From Rhodamnia argentea (lineage: Eukaryota; Streptophyta; Magnoliopsida; Myrtales; Myrtaceae): 64,000 nucleotides of DNA. The position numbers and the translations under genes were made by a program. Shown piece by piece: positions 45,606 to 56,680 of this stretch (positions are counted from its first letter, which is position 1; the number at the start of each line of letters is the position of its first letter). The notes under the pieces are model-generated. The model was given only the letters and a program-made list of their open reading frames with translations, was not told where the DNA came from and made no database searches. Location of the stretch: assembly GCF_020921035.1 (NCBI RefSeq), contig NC_063150.1, forward strand, positions 5,952,001 to 6,016,000, given 5' to 3'.

Positions 45606-46570
45606 GTCGCTGGAGAAAGGCAAGGTTGAAGTAGTTCAGTTGGGATGGAGATGTTTCTGATGGGATACTTCTTTTTTTTTTTTTGGTCGAATGATGGAGT
45701 ACTTGGCAAAGTATCGTGTGAGGCAGTACTATTGAAGTAGCCATACGTTCTTTTTTTTTTTTTTGTCATTTTTTTTAGATAAATTCTTCCCTGACAGTAC
45801 TATCGGGGATAGTATAATTTTAATCGTAGATCTACACAATATTATCGTGTGTTTTGTATAAAACACTTATTAATTGGGAGATCGTGTAGTCAGAAATAAC
45901 TAACATTACTATCACACTGTTAAACTAGCAGTTTTCTTTTTTCTACTGGGAGATGACCATGTGTATCCAAACTATATATACATAAAGTCTGTGACAAGAT
46001 TATAAAATAATGAACAGTTAATAAGGAATAGTTCTTTCTTTGCTCCTTTTGACTTTTTGATCCCTCTTCCAGTTGTGTTTTGTCTCTTTATTTTTTTCTC
46101 CTTTTCCAGCTCACTTCCTTCCCAATTCTTCTATCATTCTTTGACTTTTCTTCGAAGGTCAGCTTTTGCCAAGTCAGAAGCCAATGAGATGAATTTGAAG
46201 TTGTTGAGAATATGTTTAAGAAAATAACATGTTACAAATAAAGGAATAATTAATGTCTGTTCCTGTCTGATCCATTTTATGGAAGAAATGGGTATACTTC
46301 TGTTTGAGTTTCATTTAACCCAACAAAAAGGAGTAGTCAAACTATTGGGCTCGACTAATTTTCACGGATGAACGTGAGCCCGCTTTGTGTACGTGCACTG
46401 AATAAGACTCTATTCACAAGATGGTTCACAAGATGGCCAATCTGGCGGTTCAATATATTGAGTAAGGAACATTGTGATTTGAACACCATTCGATTTTTTT
46501 AGCAACTAATTCAGATCATATATACAACTTCGCAAGCTCTAATAGCACATGTAAGCTGCTATAAACCTTA
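45606..46570. other. Spacer upstream of the peroxidase pseudogene
   Basis: Former promoter region and flanks, partly alignable with 54797-55060 on the other side. Contains poly-T tracts (about 45670 and 45755). No gene is recognised. Confidence 0.4.
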
Positions 46571-47013
46571 TGTTGGCAATCCCAGGATCAACATAATTAG
46601 AATCTAAAAACATTGTAATAGTTTAAAGGAATTTGTGCACTTGATTTGGGATCCGTTGTTCTTGACGCAGTTGGAATCCATCGTTACTTTAGGCGGAATC
46701 ACGATGATCCGATGCTCCGGATCTCACCTCCGTGACCTTCTATATCCCTGGCTTGATGAGATAGTCCTCAATGATGCCAATCCGTATGTGTTCTATGTGT
46801 GAGGTTGTTATGAGTTCGTTAGAGCTAAAGGAGGGACTTGAGTACTATTTATAGAGTTTTCGGCTAGGACCCTCTCATCACGGGTCGGGGCTCAACTCGA
46901 CCCACACCATGCCATACCCATATTAGACCGGTTAAGAATCCTTATATCTTACCTTATTAGACCAACCCCGTAAATGGTAAATTAATCCCGTAAAACGGTA
47001 ATTACAATCTCAA
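46571..47013 (-). mobile_element. Possible LTR or TRIM-like fragment (uncertain ends)
   Basis: On the minus strand a TATA-like CTATAAATAGTACTC (about 46847-46861) is followed by a more GC-balanced stretch and ends ...GATTGCCAACA at 46571. This arrangement fits the promoter and R/U5 part of a plant LTR. No matching second LTR or target duplication was found. Family is unassigned. Fossil. Confidence 0.35.
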
Positions 47014-47140
47014 TTGATATAAGCTCACATTAGGAAAACCTTGCATGAAACAGGTGATTATCTAAGTGCGAAGGAGATCATATTTTGGAGATTTTGTGTT
47101 AGAATACGAGAAATGACTTCGTATCGGTGACCATCGATTT

Positions 47141-47553
47141 TTAAAAATTACCAAAAGTCATAACTTTTTGCAATTATGCCAGTTTAGTGCTAAACATTTT
47201 TTTGCCAATTGAGTTTTAAACATTTTACAATTGTGCTAATTCATTCCATTTGTCCAGTTGGCTCTGATATGGAAGAGGCCGCAACAATCGCTAGCGGCCA
47301 ACGGGGGCTCTCAAGCCCTTGCCCGGTGGCCATCGGCTTTCTATCAACCCCTAAAAAAAAAGACATAAAAAATAATAATAATAAATTGAAAATTTTTAAA
47401 AATATATTATTAAAAATTATCTATGTCAATACCATCCGATCAAATGGACTGAATTGGCATAATTGTAAAAATTTAGGGCTCAATTAGAAAAAAAAAAAAA
47501 AGAACTAAATTGGCACAATTGCAATAGGTTTTGGACTTCTTTGATAATTTTCC
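47141..47553. mobile_element. Mutator-type MITE (413 bp)
   Basis: Inverted arms of about 100-110 bases (left with AATTACCAAAAGTC...TTGCAATTATGCCA, right complementary to AATTATCAAAGAAGTCC...TTGCAATTGTGCCA). Flanking 9-mers CATCGATTT (47132-47140) and CATCAATTT (47554-47562) differ at one base. A GC-rich middle with GCTAGCGGCCAACGG separates the arms. The 92-codon open frame crossing it is not a gene. Confidence 0.75.
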
Positions 47554-47887
47554 CATCAATTTTTCATGGGTGAATGATATTATTTGTGGAATTTATGTTT
47601 TACAATATTTACGATCAGTTTGTGACAATCAAATTTTCATATCTAAATGATATTATTTGCGAAGTTTTATGACACATAGCATTAACGGCTGAAATTTATT
47701 AAAATATCAACAGAATATTCTATGGGGTATAAGAACATTATTTGGTGTGAGTTATCAATCTTTAACTTGTTTGGAGATTTTATGACTGAAACCATTCAAT
47801 TGTTAAACAACCATCAAGTCTATTGTTCTACTTTGTTCTCTATGAACAATCAATCATTATCGATTGAGAGATGAAATAGTTACTTAG

Positions 47888-48127
47888 GATGCGTTTGTTT
47901 TACGGAAAATTTAAGATTTGAAAAATATTTTTCAAAAAATGACTGATTATATCGCTTATAAAAATTAGCCAACAGAAAATATTTTCATTATCGACAACAT
48001 TTTATGCTTAAATATCTTCGTGGGTGATGAAAATATTTTTTGTTTATTAATTTTTTTAAGCGATGCAACTAATTATTTTTCAAAAAATGTTTTTCAAGTT
48101 TTGAGTTTTCTGTCAAACGGACACATC
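47888..48127. mobile_element. Foldback MITE fragment with GAAAAATATTTTTC-type ends
   Basis: Left end GATGCGTTTGTTTTACGGAA is imperfectly complementary to the right end (TTTTCTGTCAAACGGACACATC). The interior is rich in AAATATTTTC palindromic motifs. The target duplication was not determined. A related fragment lies at about 43620-43800. Confidence 0.5.
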
Positions 48128-49057
48128 GTCGAATAGCAAGTAAATCGTGTATATCTACACATTGCTCGCTTTGTTGCAGTAATAATATAAGCTCATAATG
48201 AACTAGTTCTGCTCCGATGTCATAGTGTTGTAATAACTATGACACTATTTGGATTAAGGAGTATATTATTATTACACTGTTTGGTTTCATGGATGACTTA
48301 TGTAATAATCGCAAATAGTATTAGAATTACCAAAATGTCCATAAAATCAAAATTGGAGAGCATATAATCATTTTCATTTTAAATTGTCAATCATGATAGA
48401 TTAGTTTACTACTCCGCATATTACTAGACATATACATTTATCACATCACATATTTATTTATCTTTCAATAAATTTTTTTTTTACGATTATAACAAAAAGT
48501 TAAGCACATAAAGTGCAATAACTTCCGAATAAATATTGTACTAAGCTAGTTATTGCTTTCATAACAATCGGGAGTGTAATATCCCATCTATATTTTCAAG
48601 ACACAACAAATTAATAAGTACATATTTGTTGATCAATTATAACTAATCTATGCTTATAGTTTAGATTTAACCACACAATATGTGATGTATTGAACAAATA
48701 TTATTCATCGAATGACTAGCAATATCATCAAAATAACGATTATATAACAATATGAGTATTAACTAGTTCAATATATAGTATTATTAGTATATCATGAATT
48801 GTATAATGACTGATAATGAAAATGTAGACAACCATACCAAATAGTAAGCAACTAATGTTTTGCTAATCAATGTTTAGTATTCTCCTTATTGATAATATAA
48901 TATCTTATTATGTCCTAATAATTGTAGTTTGTGTTACCATTAGATAAATATTCTAGAGATAATAGTCTAATATCGGTACAGTGAGTGAACAAAACAGATA
49001 GGGCTATTCTGAAAATAACAATTAGAGTGATGGTACAATAGTAATTGAATGGGGGTC
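48128..49057. other. AT-rich spacer, no gene
   Basis: Very AT-rich, with recurring TAATAAT and ATTACAAT motifs that resemble degenerate units of the adjoining 171-bp repeat family. Nothing coding is recognised. Confidence 0.35.
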
Positions 49058-49575
49058 ATGCCATAATCATTAGAGCTTTGGCTATAATAGAAATTACACT
49101 ATAATAACGATTGCGACAAGTAAATATTATAGTAAGCAATCAAATTGTAATAAACTTGTGATGTGATTGTTATTATCGCAACCAATTGTGCCGTCCTTAT
49201 TTAAAAGGTTTGCATGCGTTAAGAAATTATGTCATAATCGTTAGAGCTGTGGCCATAATAGAAATTACACTGTAATAATGATTGAGAGGAGAAAATATTA
49301 TAGTAAGCAATCAAATTGTACTAAACTTGTGATGTAATAGTTATTATCACAACCAATCGCGCCATGCTTTTTTCAAAGGATTGCATGCATTAAGAAATTA
49401 TGTCATGGTTGTTAGAGCTTTCGCAGAGTTTTGGCTATAATATAAATTACATTGCAATAACAACTGCGACGAGTAAATATTATAGTAAGCAATCAAATTG
49501 TAGTAAACTTGCGATGCAATAATTATTATCAAAACCAATCGTGCCGTGCTTTTTTCAAAGGTTTGCATGGATTGA
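49058..49575 (+). repeat. 171-bp direct tandem repeat, three copies
   Basis: Copies begin near 49058, 49229 and 49400 (ATGCCATAATC / ATGTCATAATC / ATGTCATGGTT) and share AAATTACA, AAATATTATAGTAAGCAATC, AAACTTG and TTTGCATG landmarks. The third copy has a short insertion. With only three copies inside a duplicated euchromatic block, it is a local repeat rather than a centromeric array. Confidence 0.85.
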
Positions 49576-50599
49576 GAAGGCTATCATCAAATGACTTGTG
49601 CAAAATTGCTACCCACCATGTGATGAGATTTTTTTTTTTTTCGAAATCTTAGAGCAAAATAGTTGGTTGATATGGGAGCACAACCGTACAAGTATCCACG
49701 TGATGCCCCTCTTTGACTTTGTTAATTATCATTTTGGTCCTCGAGCAAGTGGACTTAAACAAGCTTAATATGGATAGACCAGAACCTGGTCAAAGATCCG
49801 ATACTTCTTCTTTTGTTAATGTTATGAGGACTTAATCCAAAACTTTATACCAAATGAAATAATTCAGATAACATAGCAAAATCAAGCTGCTTCGCTGTTT
49901 CTTTATCTTTAGCATGCATACCATGCATCAAGACCAGTTCAAAGTTTGAATAACTTCGACATTGTCTACTGGATCCCAATTTTTTATTTTTTCCATTTGA
50001 GCCAAAAGCTAGCATTTTCAGAATCTCTTAGCCCAATGCATATCCAACCTGGCTTTGGTTTTGAACATCTTCCGGAATGCTATTCATATATTTTTCCTTT
50101 CAACATTGCCATAGTTAAACTTTCAAAATTTCATGTTTTGCCTTCACTAGCATGCTAGGGCGAGTTTAGATCTGACCTGAAGCGAGGGCTGCCAATGCTA
50201 GATTTGGCTTGCTGGCTTCCAGCCACCTGAGCCCTTTGCCTCCGCACCACCAGTTGCTAAGCTTTTAGTATTCTGTTGTTTATTTATTTTAAAAATATAA
50301 CCAGAGTCCTTTAAAGGTGTAGGTTTTTTCCTAACAGCATTCATGCCAAAGTTGCTTTCTAATATACTTTACAATTACAATTTATCATACACTATTTGCA
50401 TTTTGGAAAAACAATCTAACATAAAATTCTTTGCATTTCCCTATGCTCTCCAAACGCACATTAGTCTTTCAAAAAAAAAATTATGGATATTAATTTTTGT
50501 AAATCCTAAAACACAGAATCGGTTATAATCTCGTAGTTTTTGCAATAAGAAATTACTATGGCCATTTTGAGGTGGATAGTGAGTACCGACTATTTCTCT
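49576..50599. other. Spacer, no gene recognised
   Basis: Right part of the left peroxidase duplication unit (to about 50025), then unassigned AT-rich sequence up to the hAT element. Short open frames lack any family feature. Confidence 0.35.
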
Positions 50600-51091
50600 T
50601 AGGGCTGATCATAATGGACCGACTGGATTGGACCGAACTAGTTCGGTTCTCGATTCCTAAAAGTGAAACCGATGTTTAGGGGGTCCAGTGCCCGGTTCTA
50701 GTGGGGGAAATGGACCGATGGGCCGCCCAAGCGGACCGACAATTTTTCTCTCTCTTTTTTTCCCCTTTTTTATGTTTTAAATACAAAACCTAATTTGGGG
50801 CTCTCTGTCATGTTAAACAAATGAGAACATAAGTTATTTCTCTATAGTTTAATACTATTCACTAAGTTTTTGAGTGGTAAATAGTGACTACTTTTTATTT
50901 TTTTTAATATTATTTTAAATTCACTAACTTCTTTCTTTATGTTAAACTTCGATTCCTTTGGACCACTCGGGATCCAGACTGGACCAATCAGTCAGGTCCA
51001 AATTCCAGTCCTGAAAATTAGGAATCGGGACCACTAGTCCGGTCTCCGGTTCATGAGAGAGCCGGACCAACCTGGACCATTCTCACCTCTA
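50600..51091. mobile_element. Non-autonomous hAT-type transposon (492 bp)
   Basis: Imperfect terminal inverted repeats, TAGGGCTGATCATAATGGACC at the left and its rough complement ending TTCTCACCTCTA at the right. The element is flanked by an exact 8-bp duplication ATTTCTCT at 50592-50599 and 51092-51099. Subterminal GGACC/GGTCC motifs are as in the elements at 10551 and 36467, so this is the same broad family. No transposase. Confidence 0.85.
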
Positions 51092-51099
51092 ATTTCTCT

Positions 51100-52287
51100 G
51101 TGTAATTAGTTGACATGTAAAGATTCAATGAAGGTCAAGAAGAATATTCAATTCACGAATGATCCAAGAGACAAAGAATTGCATTCTTCGTTGACGAGGA
51201 CAAGGAAAATAACTTTATTTTTTCTGAACGATTAAAATATAGTCCAAATTTCAAAAATCCATAGACGATAATGGCAAGACATAGACCAAGTGTAAGTGGT
51301 GTGCACTAACTTATATGGTGAGCCATGGGATATAAGGTTGATGGATCATTTAGTTACTCATCCCAATCGAAAGCTAATGTTGATGATTTCATGGTATGAA
51401 TCGACCAAATTGTGTTTAGAGACATGCTAGCACAAGCCAACAATATCCTTTTTATCAGACAAATCGTTCTTCCCTGAAGTTTAAATTGTTAGATTACGAG
51501 TCAACAATATATGACTTCAGACTCCTCTCGAACGAAAGCAGATTTTAAACGCATAAGACATGTTGTGCACCAAATCACTTTAAGAAGATTACCAGTGAAA
51601 TGGGCAAAATAATAGGCCAAGTAGGAGAAAATGGAGAGAATGTCAAATTCGATCTCTTCACATTTGCTCATATACCATGTGGATTAACCATTTAATATTG
51701 TACCATATGACCTAACATTTTTTATCACAAAAATCTCAATAGATTTTCAATTATAGGGTCTAATCCGAATAAAAAAACGGTTAATTGCATGTCAAATCCC
51801 AATTCTACCCTGAATTTTTCTACTTACAAAAAAAAAAATCATCAACTTTCATTCTAGACTCAAATTTGCCCATGCATCTAAAAGTCACCACCGATTTCTT
51901 TAAAATTATTAACATCATTGCCAATTAGAGGTCCATTATTCGTATATGGATTTAGACACCCTCATCATTGTATGGAATAACAGTGGCCTCATGATATTGA
52001 TAATTTTGAAGAAGCCCGTGGCGAAGAAGCATGAGCAGATTTGAGACTAGAGGAAAAGTTGATGATTTTTTTTTTTTTTTTGTTAGACAAAGAAAAGTTG
52101 GAGAGGAAATTGGAATTGGACTTAAAATTGAGTTTTTGTGCGGGGAATTAGCCCCTAAATGGGGGGGAAAATGGGGGCCGCAACGAAAGGGAAGAAAAAA
52201 TGTACACCTGCCGCGGTTAAATTAGCAAATCCGATTAAGTTTTCCTTTGACAATTCAACTTCTACAATGTGATATGAAATGTGTTTT
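51100..52287. other. Spacer, no gene recognised
   Basis: AT-rich sequence up to the right peroxidase duplication unit, including a poly-T tract near 52066-52081. Short open frames have no recognised features. Confidence 0.35.
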
Positions 52288-52536
52288 GGTCAGATCAAAG
52301 AGCGGACGAACACTTTCGAAAGACTTAAACATGGATCAGCATTTCAATCAGAATTTTGCCAAGCAAGAAAGACTTTTACATCCGAGAATGAAACGTCGTA
52401 AGACCTTCATAATTGGAAAATAACTTAACATTAAAAAGGACAACAAACACAGTCAAGCAAAGAATAAATATTAAGGACGAGAGGTCACTTCCCCCCAATC
52501 TCCATCCTGCAAAAATCAAAACTCTGTGGCACGTCC

Positions 52537-53736
52537 TCAGTTCACAACACTGCACAGCTTCCTGATCTCTCCTCGTTCACCGGTGAGCACGTCGATCGAT
52601 CCCATCTTCACCATCGCCTTGGCGAACTTCACGCTCCAAGCAAACCCGTTCATCGCGTTGCTCGCGACTATCCTTGAAGTCGAGGGACTCGTGTACAACG
52701 TCTCGTCCGAAGTCAACAAGCCGCGGAGCTTCGGCAACTGAAGGTAGTACTTGTTGTCCAAAGTGCTGGCCGTGATGCTGTCCAGCGGCACGGTCGGGTC
52801 TGCTTGTGCCGCTTTGCTACGCGGTGGGCACTTGGCCTTCAAGAAAGCGGCGTACGCAGGGTCCAAGGAAGGATCCTGGGCGAGCGTGGCGTTGAACGAG
52901 TAGAGGCGGCTCGAGAAGGAAGAGCAATGGGAGATTCCGATCGAGTGCGCTCCAGAGAGGGTCACCATCTCGTCCGCAGTAAGCCCTTTCCTAGCGAAGT
53001 TGGCGATGAGCTGTTGGGCATTGAAGGTTGGCGATGGGAGGTTCTGTGTAACTTCTGGGAGGCGAGAGACGCGGCCGTCGCGGCGGCCAGCGGGGACGTT
53101 GTAGAATATGCCCCCAGCCTTGAGGGCGCTGTCGCGGGCGGCGAAAGCGAGGATGTCGGCACACGAGACGGTCCTGGGGCACAAGGCTTCCAGCTGAGCC
53201 TTGGCCTGATCGATGATTTCAAACCCTCGTAGGCTAGGGTTGTTTGCCGGGTGATCTCTTTCCGCCGGGTTCCCTGGGGTTGATTTTAGGAGCACTGAAG
53301 CATCACAACCCTGAGATAAGACCAATGAGTTAGCAATAGTATAGAAAGCTCACATTTCCAATACATATTTTACGCACGCTAATTACAATTTCCTTCCAAG
53401 CTCAATCATTGCTACAGGGAAGCAAGGGGAATTACTGAATAGAGGAGACGGAAATTTAAAGAAAGGGAAATAAGTTAGATCGAGGCAAAACTTTTGCGCT
53501 TAGTTACTTCGTCGTCGTACCCTAACGAAACAGTCATGAAAATGCATGCGAACGAGACCGGCCGCCATCCCAGGGTTCCTCGAGACGGCATCGAATACGG
53601 TTTTCCTGATGATAGCTTCTGCAAACGGGCAAGTAAAAAGGTAGTGCCCCACGTTTAGGGAGGGAGCTGCGGTTGCGAAAGCCGACATGAAGAGAACCAG
53701 CGCGAGCACACGAAACCCCGCCGCACCGGAAGCCAT
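52537..53736 (-). CDS. Class III secretory peroxidase (peroxidase 5-like)
   Basis: Heme peroxidase of the plant cell wall or apoplast that uses H2O2 to oxidise phenolics. Two exons, 53521-53736 and 52537-53310, with a phase-0 GT-AG intron, give 329 residues, the usual length. The start ATG at 53736 opens a signal peptide ([20 protein letters not shown]...ATAA, about 24 residues). Visible motifs: LNVGHY-x-x-TCP at the mature N-terminus, the distal site VRMHFHDCF (catalytic Arg and His), [22 protein letters not shown], the proximal heme ligand in TLSGAHSIG, and conserved Cys for disulphides. All catalytic residues are present. It is the working partner of the pseudogene at 44434-45605. The substrate cannot be told from sequence. 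Confidence 0.95.
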
Positions 53737-53973
53737 GTTGCTGGAGAGAGAGAGAGAGAGAGGCAAGGTTGAAGTAGTTTGAGCTGAAATGGAGATGCTT
53801 CTGATGGAGTACTCGAGATGATGAGATGAGAGTCCAAATAGTTCCGTGCAAGTATTTATAGATGGAGATGACGGAGGGTGTTCGAGCAAAAGGTTGACTT
53901 GGGCTATTTCGAAAGCAAAGGAACGTGGGTGGCTGTACTATTGAGGGGCTACATGCTCCTTTTTAATTTTTTC

Positions 53974-53992
53974 ATATATATATATATATATA
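53974..53992. repeat. (TA)n microsatellite
   Basis: About nine TA units next to the Mutator-type insertion site. Likely polymorphic between individuals. Confidence 0.85.
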
Positions 53993-54002
53993 TAATTACA
54001 TA

Positions 54003-54787
54003 GAAATCACCGGCTAAGCTGACCGTCCCACCAAGTCAGACGGCGGGACGGTCAACTTTTTACCAAAAATATTGTTTGTTGAAATCGGATCATCACTTAT
54101 TATCCGGTTTCACTTCACATTCTTATTTTTTTTTCACTTTTATGTATTTTTATTGTAAGCTAAAAATTAGAAGACAAAATTATAAGAGGGCACACACAAT
54201 CAAAGTTATAATGAAACATATCCAATTGATAAACATATCACGCGGATATGTGGTCCATACATGTTAGACGTGGACTTTTAGCCGACAAGCATATTACACG
54301 GATATGTGATGTGTTCATGTCGGACATGAACTGTTGGATAACAAGCATACCACGCAGATACATGATGCGTACATATCAGACGCAGAATTTTGGCTGGCAA
54401 GCATATCACGCGGATATGTGGTACGTACATATTAGAAGTGGACTTTTGGCTTACAAGTATATCACGCACATATGTGGTGCGTCATGTCAGATGTAGACTT
54501 TTGGATGATAAGCATATTACGCGAATATGTGGTGCGTACATGTAATGCGTAGACTTTTGGCCGGCAATCATTTCACGTGGATATGTTGTGCGTTCACATT
54601 GATAGAAACGTAATTATCTTGTACACTTTGTTTTCTAATTTTAACTTACAATAAAAAACGCATAAAAGAAAAAAAAAGTGAAGTGAAACCGGATCAACAA
54701 GTGATCCGGTTTTAGCAAACTATCTACCATAAATAGTTGACCGTCCCAACGTCTGACTTGGTGGGACGGTCAGCTAAGCCTTTTTCC
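54003..54787. mobile_element. Mutator-type element (785 bp) with long inverted repeats and an internal satellite
   Basis: Terminal arms of roughly 200 bases: the left contains GGCTAAGCTGACCGTCCCAC and the right is complementary to GGCTTAGCTGACCGTCCCAC. Further in, both arms share CACTT-x-TT-x-TCCGGTTTCACTTCAC-like sequence. Exact 9-bp target duplications AATTACATA lie at 53994-54002 and 54788-54796. The centre is a 56-bp tandem repeat. No transposase. It sits about 270 bases upstream of the intact peroxidase start codon, hence in its promoter zone. Confidence 0.85.
54234..54600 (+). repeat. 56-bp direct tandem repeat (about 6.5 copies) inside the Mutator-type element
   Basis: Units begin CATATCACGCGGATATGTGG and end near GGACTTTTGGC-x-GACAAG. 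Starts are at about 54234, 54290, 54346, 54402 and 54458, then less regular. Each unit contains an ATATCACGCGGATAT-like partial palindrome. Confidence 0.85.
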
Positions 54788-54796
54788 AATTACATA

Positions 54797-56194
54797 TTAT
54801 TGAAAGGTTCAAGGAGAGTTGTTGAGATTGAGTTTATGGGAACGACATGTTACAATTAACACAAATAATTAACTCGATTGGCACCGACAATGCCTACCCT
54901 GTTTGATCGATTTCATGGAAGAAATGTCATTCCCCCTCTCATTAAAGGGAGTAATCAAGCATTATGGGCTCTCGACTAATCTCCACAGATGCACGTAAAA
55001 TCCATCCCTTGCAAATGCACGGAATAAGGCTCTATTCACAGGAGGGCAAGCCAGTGTGATCAGATTATATCGAGGGACTATCCAAAATGCCCTTAAAACA
55101 GAATTAGAGGGAATGTAATCATTATCGTGCTTATAGTCAAATAATGATCCATTAGTCTTATAACCCCATGTATAATCATATGTATAGAATGTTATGCCAG
55201 ATGTTCGTTAGTATTTTTAGCAATTTACTCTTTTGAATGGGACTAAAATTCAAAGGGCATAACATGTGATAGTAGTTAAATAAATATTGTGTTACAGTGA
55301 TTATCATTTTAAGACCAAGTCATGAATGCAACGCCCCATTTAGATCATCAGGACATTAGACTTAATGGATTTTTATAAATCGTTGGGATTCATGGGAAAG
55401 ACTGTGGTCCGCCCCCATATGGGCTATCGTAGCCCTTGACCCACATTGGATAACTACCAAGGCAGTTATTTTTACACGGGATAAAATGTTATCACATTCT
55501 TTTCCTCACGTCGGTTCTTAAGAACAAGAAAGATGTTTTTCCGACATAGAACAATGACGAGAATGACAAACGAAAGACGAATCTCTCCTCGAAAGTCTCT
55601 TGAGGCTGTAATGGTAACATCTAATCTGTGAAAATCACGATGTGTTCTCCTTGTGCGACATACTCGTTTATGATCAGTGATGCAAGTTGTATCTTGGGTA
55701 TATTTCTCGTATGTTATTCGCGATGTGTTCCCTTCATAAAATAATAATACACAATGTTGCCTTCGTTACTCATATGATGTCGGAGCGAATCCAGTTGGTC
55801 GATGTAGGAAGACAACCGTACAAGCATCCACGTCATGCTCCTTTTGACTTTGTTAATTATCATTTTTTTGTCCTTGTGCAAGTGGGCTTAAACAAGCTTA
55901 ATAGGGATAAGGTACGGTAAAGCGGAAACCCGGTCAAAGATCCGATACTTCTTCTTTTGTTACACATTTTTTTTAGGATTAATTTAAATTTTGCACACAA
56001 CAAAATAATCAAGATAAAATAGCATAGTTTTTATCTACAACTTCAATTACAGAGCGTTCGACTTTTCCGAGGGACTCTTTTGATTCGTTCGATTCGATAT
56101 ACCATGCATCAAAGATTAGTTCGATTTTTGTAGGGGATATGTCCCAATTTACTATTTTCATTTTAGATGAAAGCAATTATTTTCGTCATACATT
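54797..56194. other. Spacer of the right duplication unit
   Basis: Alignable in patches with the left unit (54820-55060 and 55790-56190). The middle (55080-55780) has no gene that I recognise; around 55390-55450 is a more GC-rich patch of unknown origin. Confidence 0.4.
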
Positions 56195-56680
56195 GATAGA
56201 TAAAATAAGAAATGAAAATATTCAACGAAAAATTGGAATAGTACCGATGACAGAAAAGATTAGAGAACATAAATTGAGATGGTTTGGGCATATTCTTCAA
56301 AGATCCTTATATGATCCGGTAATAACAGAAGTTTGTTATCGAGAGCATGACATGAAGAAAGGAAGGGATCGGCCGAAACTTACGTGGGGGAAAGTAGTAA
56401 AACAAGATTTAATGAAGTGAGAAATAGATTGGCGTACGGTTTATCTTAGGACGGAGTAGAGGAAAGCTATTAGCATTGTACAATGGCAGAATTCCGATGC
56501 TCCAGATCGTTCTTTTTAGTCATTTTTTCCATGTATATATTTATATATTTTTATTTTTATTTTTATATAATTATTTATTTTCCCTCAATCGGTCTTGTTT
56601 TTATTTATTTATTTTTAGGTTCATCGATCGCCGACTCCAACTAGTTTGGGATAAAGGTGATGTTGATGAAAGCAATTATT
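56195..56680 (+). mobile_element. RTE-type LINE 3' end fragment
   Basis: An open stretch ending at 56420 contains the pattern IDKIRNENIQ...EKIREHKLRWFGHILQR...GRDRPKLTWGKVVKQDL, the C-terminal tail of plant RTE/LINE reverse-transcriptase polyproteins. About 200 bases on, GCCGACTCCAACTAGTTTGG followed by GATAAAGGTGATGTTGATG is the very characteristic 3' terminus of plant RTE elements, which end in a short TTG/GTT-type repeat. An AT-rich insertion of about 130 bases (about 56510-56620) lies between tail and terminus. The 5' part of the element is absent, and stops interrupt the last codons of the tail. Confidence 0.85.

Larger units (their letters stand above)
44246..50025. repeat. Peroxidase-containing duplication, left unit
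   Basis: Matching landmarks occur in the same order in 52288-56190: GGTCAGATCAAAGAG (44246 and 52288), the peroxidase copies, the GACTCTATTCACA/GGCTCTATTCACA region (46408 and 55028), and the stretch AACAAGCTTAATA...AAAGATCCGATACTTCTTCTTTTGTTA (about 49760 and 55880). The left unit is much longer because of inserted MITEs and a 171-bp tandem repeat. It is clearly older than the 23-39 kb duplication, since spacers are strongly diverged. Confidence 0.75.
52288..56190. repeat. Peroxidase-containing duplication, right unit
   Basis: Partner of 44246-50025, holding the intact peroxidase. Interrupted by its own Mutator-type insertion (54003-54787). It ends near the RTE LINE tail at about 56195. Confidence 0.7.

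Noticed and set aside
49058-49575. Centromeric satellite
   Set aside because: Only three diverged copies amid genes; period alone is not evidence.
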